A model generated the notes under the pieces. It did not search any database and was not told the DNA's origin. It worked only from the letters and a program-made list of their open reading frames with translations. From assembly GCA_020636325.1 (NCBI GenBank), contig JACJYC010000017.1:1-64000 (forward strand): a stretch of 64,000 nt of DNA, written 5' to 3'. Shown in pieces: positions 59,723 through 64,000 of the stretch. How positions within the stretch are numbered: position 1 is the first letter of the stretch; each line of letters begins with the position of its first letter. The stretch is from Lewinellaceae bacterium. GTDB lineage: Bacteria; Bacteroidota; Bacteroidia; Chitinophagales; Saprospiraceae. Made by a program: the position numbers and the translations under genes.

Positions 59723-59970
59723 AAGGCTATTTTTTGGTTAGCAATAGCGCAAGCGCTTCCCTTTTAAAAGGAAAATCCCCTCGCGGATGTTCGGTTTCTG
59801 CCTTGCATTTCCGCCTGAGAAAAAAAAATTGCTTCTTTTTGAAAAAATTTTGATCCCGGACCGAACACGGGTTTTCTTTCCGGGGTTGTACAGGTGAAGA
59901 TTGAAGAAAAGCGTGACTCTTTCTGAATGGATCCAATTTTTTGTTTAGGGTTTTAGGTGTAATATACATG

Positions 59971-59999
59971 AGCCGGCGCTTTGACGCGCCGGCTTTTTC
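59971..59999 (+). terminator. Strong hairpin with T-tract on the plus strand
   Basis: AGCCGGCGC (59971-59979) pairs perfectly with GCGCCGGCT (59986-59994) followed by TTTTCT, so it has terminator form on the plus strand, yet no plus-strand gene precedes it within 1.6 kb. It may act in both directions for the minus-strand genes. The 322-base spacer 59723-60044 otherwise holds only AT-rich sequence. Confidence 0.55.
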
Positions 60000-60044
60000 T
60001 AACCGCCCCGGAAAGAATAATTAATGTAGCGTGTATGCAGGATT

Positions 60045-60995
60045 TTACACTTTTTTCTCCTTAGTGTAAGCCGAAAGGCCCGGCGTCAAATGTTGGCGCC
60101 GGGTTTTGTTTTTTTGCCCGATGAACAAATGCCAGAGCCGGGTTTCCGCCGTCCAGCACCAATAAAGGAATCGCAGCATCGCCGCTCCCGCCGGGCCCAT
60201 CCCATTGTATGTTTTCTGGTAATATACCGCACTTTCCAGCCAATAGCGCTGCAACCGGGCAACCGACTTTATCTTCCGGGTCGTCCCGCCCAGGTCATGG
60301 TGGAACCGCAGGGACCGGACCAGATAATTCTTCAGGCCAAGCGCTTTTATTTTTTGTCCCATGATGGATTCTTCCCCGTACAGGAAGGTATTTTCATCCA
60401 TAGGCCCCATGAGACGGAACACCTCCCGGCTGCCCAGGAAAAAGGAACCGTTCAGGCAATCCACCTGCCGGGCGCCGTGATCCCGGTCCGGAAACCGGTA
60501 TCGGTTGGTCATCCCCGCCAGGTCGGCAAGGGTGTACAAGGTGCGCAGGGAGGCCAGCAGATCATCGCGGAATCGGGGCAGTTTCCAGGCTTCGTGTTTG
60601 CGGTCCTCCACGCCGCCGACCATCATGCGCGGTGCGGCAAACCCGGCTGAAGGCAATTCGCGGTAGGCTTCCACCAACCGGAGGATCAGCTGTTCGTCAT
60701 CCAGCCGGATATCGTTGTTGGAGATCAGCAGATAATCGAACGGCTTGCCGGACAGGCGGCGCAGGCCGGCGTTGTTGCCGAAGGCATATCCCCCGTTGCG
60801 ATGGGTCCGGATCAGGTCAACCGCCGGATCGGAGTTAAAGGCCTCCTGCAGGGCGGCGTAAGCATTATTGGGCGAACAGTTGTCCACGACGAGTATCGAC
60901 AGGGAAATCCCCTGCTGGCGCTTGAGCTCCGCCACATACCGAATCGTTTCGCTGTAGGTCAGGTAATTTAGAATGAGCACATAAACAGAAGGCAT
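60045..60995 (-). CDS. GT2-family glycosyltransferase
   Basis: A protein of 316 residues starting at MPSVYVLILNYLTYSET; the longer frame from 61052 is less likely. GT-A fold: NNDIRLDDEQLILRL supplies the DxD-like metal motif, LNGSFFLGSREVFRLMGPMD and LYGEESIMGQ are typical of the rhamnosyltransferase-like subgroup. It adds a sugar to a lipid-linked acceptor. Same strand as the flippase upstream in a surface-polysaccharide locus that extends past the window end. Its last 25 codons overlap a GC hairpin (60078-60103), so the C-terminus may have been altered. Confidence 0.85.
   Translation of the reverse strand: MPSVYVLILNYLTYSETIRYVAELKRQQGISLSILVVDNCSPNNAYAALQEAFNSDPAVDLIRTHRNGGYAFGNNAGLRRLSGKPFDYLLISNNDIRLDDEQLILRLVEAYRELPSAGFAAPRMMVGGVEDRKHEAWKLPRFRDDLLASLRTLYTLADLAGMTNRYRFPDRDHGARQVDCLNGSFFLGSREVFRLMGPMDENTFLYGEESIMGQKIKALGLKNYLVRSLRFHHDLGGTTRKIKSVARLQRYWLESAVYYQKTYNGMGPAGAAMLRFLYWCWTAETRLWHLFIGQKNKTRRQHLTPGLSAYTKEKKV
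60078..60115 (+). terminator. GC hairpin with T-tract inside the GT2 3' end
   Basis: CCCGGCG (60079-60085) pairs with CGCCGGG (60097-60103), followed by TTTTGTTTTTTTG on the plus strand. It has the same plus-strand terminator form as the hairpin 100 bases away at 59971. It lies within the last codons of the minus-strand GT2 gene. Confidence 0.45.
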
Positions 60996-61098
60996 TTTTG
61001 CAATTTTCAACAGGGTTAAGGTATGATCGCACCATTGATTGCAAAGAAACAAAACCCCGAAAGCCCCTTCCTTTCTAAATGCAAAATTGAAAGTGCCT

Positions 61099-62292
61099 TT
61101 ACACTTTTAGCGCCTGGCCCGACTTCGCCATGCGGTTGTTGCCCAGGATGGAAGCCAACCACAACCCCAGCAGGGTCCAGGCTTCGACCATCAGGCAGGA
61201 AAGGACCAGTCCGCGCAGCCCCCAATACCGGATCATCAGGTAATCCGACAGGATTTTGACCGCCATTGCCGACAGGAAGACCGCGGTATAGGCTGTTTTG
61301 CGCTCGTAGGCCAGCAGCAGTTGGGTGGCCGGTACGTTGAGCAATACCAGCACCGGAACAATGAGGTAGAGCCTGAAATTATCCACCAGAAAAGCGTCCG
61401 AGCGGCCCGCAAAAACGGACAGGAGCGGTTGCGCAAAAATCACGGTCAACAGGATAGCGCCCAGGGCAGGACCGCAAAAAAAGAGGTAAGCCCGCTTTAA
61501 AAAATGAACGGCAGCCGACCACCCTTCGGCCGCCTTGCGGCAAACAACCGGGAAGATCGCCTGCGAGAAGATCACCAGCAGGAACCGCAGGGGTTGGGCC
61601 AGTTTGTTCATCACCTGGAAATAGCCCGTCAGGCTGTCCGTCGTCAGGAGATTGAGCATGAGAATGCTGTAGGAAGTATTGAATTCAACGGAAAGGTTGG
61701 ACAGGAATAACCTGAAATCGGACCGGATAAAGCCCAGGATACGGCGGCTGTCAGGAGGCGTCCACGTCAGTTCGTACTGCCGCGCGGCAGCAAACACGAT
61801 CCACACGCCCGCCGCCAGTCCGGCCAGCCCCTGCAAGGCCGGGATCAGGATAAAATCCTCCGGCTTCCGGATGACCGCCAGCACCAGCAAGCCATACAAA
61901 ACCTTGACCCCCAGGTTGGCCCAGGCAATGACCCTGGCTTTCTGCACCGCTATAAAAAACCAGTCGGCAAACAGGACATGTCCGAGCGGCAACAGAAACC
62001 CCGGGTAAAAAACCCATTCCCTGGCCTTCAGATAAGGTATAAATTGGACGGCGATGCCCACCGCGAGGGTAAATGCCAGGCACAGCGCCAGCCGGGCGTA
62101 CAGGATATTCCAAAACAGCGCGGAGAGTTGCCCGCTTCGTTCCCGGGCCAGAGCAACCAACCTGACACCGCTGATCTGAAACCCGTAATCCACCAGGGTT
62201 TTGCCGGCATTCAGAAACACCGTCACGAAAGCCAGCATGCCGTAATTGACAATGCCGACCTTACCGACAATATACGGGATCAGCAGGATCAA
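61099..62292 (-). CDS. Polysaccharide flippase, 5' end lost in repeat array
   Basis: A MOP-superfamily (Wzx-like) flippase with 12 hydrophobic segments (IVGKVGIVNYGMLAFVTVFL; YFQVMNKLAQPLRFLLVIFS; MIRYWGLRGLVLSCLMVEAW). Only a TTG (62292) is available as start in the obvious region. In the same frame, convincing flippase sequence continues upstream (NRLWRQILANFLSLGLLKAT, to about 62364) and then runs into the GATTGTTC-type repeat array without any in-frame ATG that I can find. The native start codon has apparently been replaced. The protein may start at a rare codon further up, or the gene may be silenced. Confidence 0.75.
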   Translation of the reverse strand: MILLIPYIVGKVGIVNYGMLAFVTVFLNAGKTLVDYGFQISGVRLVALARERSGQLSALFWNILYARLALCLAFTLAVGIAVQFIPYLKAREWVFYPGFLLPLGHVLFADWFFIAVQKARVIAWANLGVKVLYGLLVLAVIRKPEDFILIPALQGLAGLAAGVWIVFAAARQYELTWTPPDSRRILGFIRSDFRLFLSNLSVEFNTSYSILMLNLLTTDSLTGYFQVMNKLAQPLRFLLVIFSQAIFPVVCRKAAEGWSAAVHFLKRAYLFFCGPALGAILLTVIFAQPLLSVFAGRSDAFLVDNFRLYLIVPVLVLLNVPATQLLLAYERKTAYTAVFLSAMAVKILSDYLMIRYWGLRGLVLSCLMVEAWTLLGLWLASILGNNRMAKSGQALKV

Positions 62293-62361
62293 AACGACCG
62301 CGTCAGTCGCCTTGAGCAGGCCTAAAGACAGGAAATTGGCCAGGATCTGCCGCCAGAGGCG

Positions 62362-63865
62362 GTTTTTTAATTGTTCGATTTTTCGATTGTTCGATTGTTC
62401 GATTGATTCGATTGTTCGATTGATTCGATTGTTCGATTGTTCCGATTGTTCGATTGATTCGATTGATTCGATTGATTCGATTGTTCGATTGATCCGATTG
62501 TTCGATTGTTCGATTGATTCGATTTTTCGATTGATTCGATTTGGGGCGTCCGTCAGTTGGTCAGCCTAATCCAATCATTCGGATTAATCGACTTAATCGG
62601 TCCAATTTTTCGATTCCTCGATTCCTCAATAAATGATTGTTCCGATTGTTCGATTGTTCGATTGGGCGGCCGATTTGGGGCGTCATCAGTTGGTCAGCCT
62701 AATCCAATCATTCGGATTAATCGACTTAATCGATTGTTCCGTCCAATTGGTCGATTAATCCAATCATTCGGATTAATCCGGTCGATTCCTCAATTCCTCA
62801 ATTCAATTTGTTCGATTGTTCGATTGTTCGATTGTTCGATTGTTCCGATTGGGGCGTCCGTCAGTTGGTCAGCCTAATCCAATCATTCGGATTAATCGAC
62901 TTAATCGGTCCAATTTTTCGATTGATTCGATTGTTCGATTGTTCGATCAATTCCTCAGTTCCTCAATTTCGGATTAATCGATTGTTCCGATTGTTCGATT
63001 GTTCCGATTGGGGCGTCCGTCAGTTGGTCAGCCTAATCCAATCATTCGGATTAATCGACTTAATCGGTCCAATTTTTCGATTCCTCAATTCCTCGATTGA
63101 TTCGATTGTTCCGCCGATTGTTCGGCGTTGTTCGATTGTTCCGATTGGGGCGTCCGTCAGTTGGTCAGCCTAATCCAATCATTCGGATTAATCGACTTAA
63201 TCGGTCCAATTTTTCGATTCCTCAATTCCTCAATTCCTCAATAAATGATTGTTCCGATTGTTCGATTGTTCGATTGTTCCGATTGGGGCGTCCGTCAGTT
63301 GGTCAGCCTAATCCAATCATTCGGATTAATCGACTTAATCGGTCCAATTTTTCGATTCCTCGATTGTTCCGATTGTTCGATTGTTCGATTGTTCCGATTG
63401 GGGCGTCCGTCAGTTGGTCAGCCTAATCCAATCATTCGGATTAATCGACTTAATCGGTCCAATTTTTCGATTCCTCAATAAATGATTGTTCCGATTGTTC
63501 GATTGTTCGATTGTTCCGAAGTTGGTCAGCCTAATCCAATCATTCGGATTAATCGACTTAATCGGTCCAATTTTCGATTCCTCGATTCCTCAATTCCTCG
63601 ATTCCTCAATAAATGATTGTTCCGATTGTTCGATTGTTCGATTGTTCCGATTGGGGCGTCCGTCAGTTGGTCAGCCTAATCCAATCATTCGGATTAATCG
63701 ACTTAATCGGTCCAATTTTTCGATTCCTCAATTAATTCGATTGATTCGATTGTTCGATTGTTCGATTGTTCCGATTGGGGCGTCCGTCAGTTGGTCAGCC
63801 TAATCCAATCATTCGGATTAATCGACTTAATCGGTCCAATTTTTCGATTCCTCGATTCCTCAATC
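62362..63865. repeat. 1.5-kb array: ten 45-bp cores in GATTGTTC-type spacers
   Basis: Ten copies of a core beginning GGTCAGCCTAATCCAATC and continuing through TCGGATTAATCGACTTAATC start at 62559, 62692, 62867, 63026, 63163, 63301, 63416, 63524, 63669 and 63793. Spacings vary from 108 to 175 bases and are filled with GATTGTTC, GATTGATTC, GATTCCTC and CAATTCCTC words. Most cores are preceded by GATTGGGGCGTCCGTCAGTT. Each core contains overlapping inverted repeats (TAATCC/GGATTA and GATTAA/TTAATC) and so can fold. Plus-strand open frames through the array are repeat artefacts. Confidence 0.9.
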
Positions 63866-64000
63866 CCCATTCTCCCCCACCAACACCGCCACATGGATCC
63901 GGAACAGCAGGAAAAGCCCGGCGAGCAGGAAGCCGGCCACTGCACCGGCAACCGCGGATTTTGCCAGGGAAACGGGAGTCATGCGCGCCTTGGGCAATAC
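63860..64000 (-). CDS. 3' end of a membrane protein, possible chain-length regulator (partial)
   Basis: An open frame of 46 codons enters from the right edge and ends at a TGA (63860-63862) that lies within a repeat word. The visible tail, LPKARMTPVSLAKSAVAGAV then a hydrophobic helix and RIHVAVLVGENGD, resembles the C-terminal transmembrane segment of Wzz/tyrosine-kinase chain-length proteins, which would fit the flippase and GT2 downstream. The identification is tentative because only the tail is visible. Confidence 0.4.
   Translation of the reverse strand, partial: VLPKARMTPVSLAKSAVAGAVAGFLLAGLFLLFRIHVAVLVGENGD

Noticed and set aside
62557..63803. Several plus-strand open frames of 78-121 codons in the array
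   Set aside because: They repeat the same words, follow the array period and have no independent support.
62362..63865. CRISPR array
   Set aside because: The repeated core is about 45 bp, but the intervals are made of low-complexity words of unequal length (108-175 bp period), not unique spacers, and no cas gene is present.

Overview
The window is a GC-rich (mid-50s percent by eye) bacterial chromosome segment, most probably from the phylum Bacteroidota. The support is a subtilisin with a type IX secretion (T9SS) C-terminal sorting domain, a PorE-like TPR/PD40 envelope protein, a CarboxypepD_reg-type TonB receptor, and several promoters of the Bacteroidota form TTTG-N19/21-TAnnTTTG. A Saprospiria-like lineage fits the gene content, but that placement is inference. 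I see no tRNA, rRNA, CRISPR array or complete insertion sequence.

Layout. 1-2.4 kb: two AT-rich orphan genes separated by strong hairpins and bounded by short inverted repeats, like integron cassettes. 2.6-5.1 kb: intradiol-dioxygenase lipoprotein, pirin/quercetinase-like cupin and a small membrane protein. 5.2-12.1 kb: haem or chelated-iron uptake (TonB receptor, binding lipoprotein, FecCD permease, ATPase), then a HEAT-repeat protein and a CvfB-like S1 protein. 12.3-20.2 kb (minus strand): a compact six-gene operon that looks like a new type of ribosomally made, post-translationally modified product. It has a TPR protein, a precursor-like protein (two bulb-lectin domains followed by a tail with Cys every ten residues), a radical SAM/SPASM maturase, a second TPR protein, a glycosyltransferase and a VAO-type flavoprotein. 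20.4-25.5 kb: S9 peptidase, duplicated structured repeats, GH9 glycosidase. 25.7-34.7 kb: three B12-binding radical SAM enzymes interleaved with two methyltransferases, a flippase and a GT87 glycosyltransferase, probably making an envelope glycan or glycolipid. 34.9-40 kb: T9SS subtilisin and an M28 peptidase. 40.4-42.3 kb: three small Cys/His-rich envelope proteins, probably metal related. 42.4-44.6 kb: Ntn acylase. 44.8-48.5 kb: TPR-Roco GTPase ending in an EAD11-like adaptor domain, plus a Crp-type regulator. 48.7-59.7 kb: housekeeping and envelope genes (YceI, glucosaminidase, M13 peptidase, SGNH esterase, CPA2 antiporter, DUF202, PorE-like protein with SPOR domains, S23-type four-helix protein, rhomboid). 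60-64 kb (minus strand): GT2, flippase and the tail of a possible chain-length regulator, interrupted by a 1.5 kb repeat array.

A second theme is repeat DNA. Many spacers hold degenerate tandem 7-9-mers, often as two arms of opposite orientation, together with GC palindromes. Related sequence has entered coding regions in frame in a radical SAM gene (25.8 kb) and in the excised linker of the acylase (44.05 kb), and has apparently removed the start of a flippase gene (62.36 kb).
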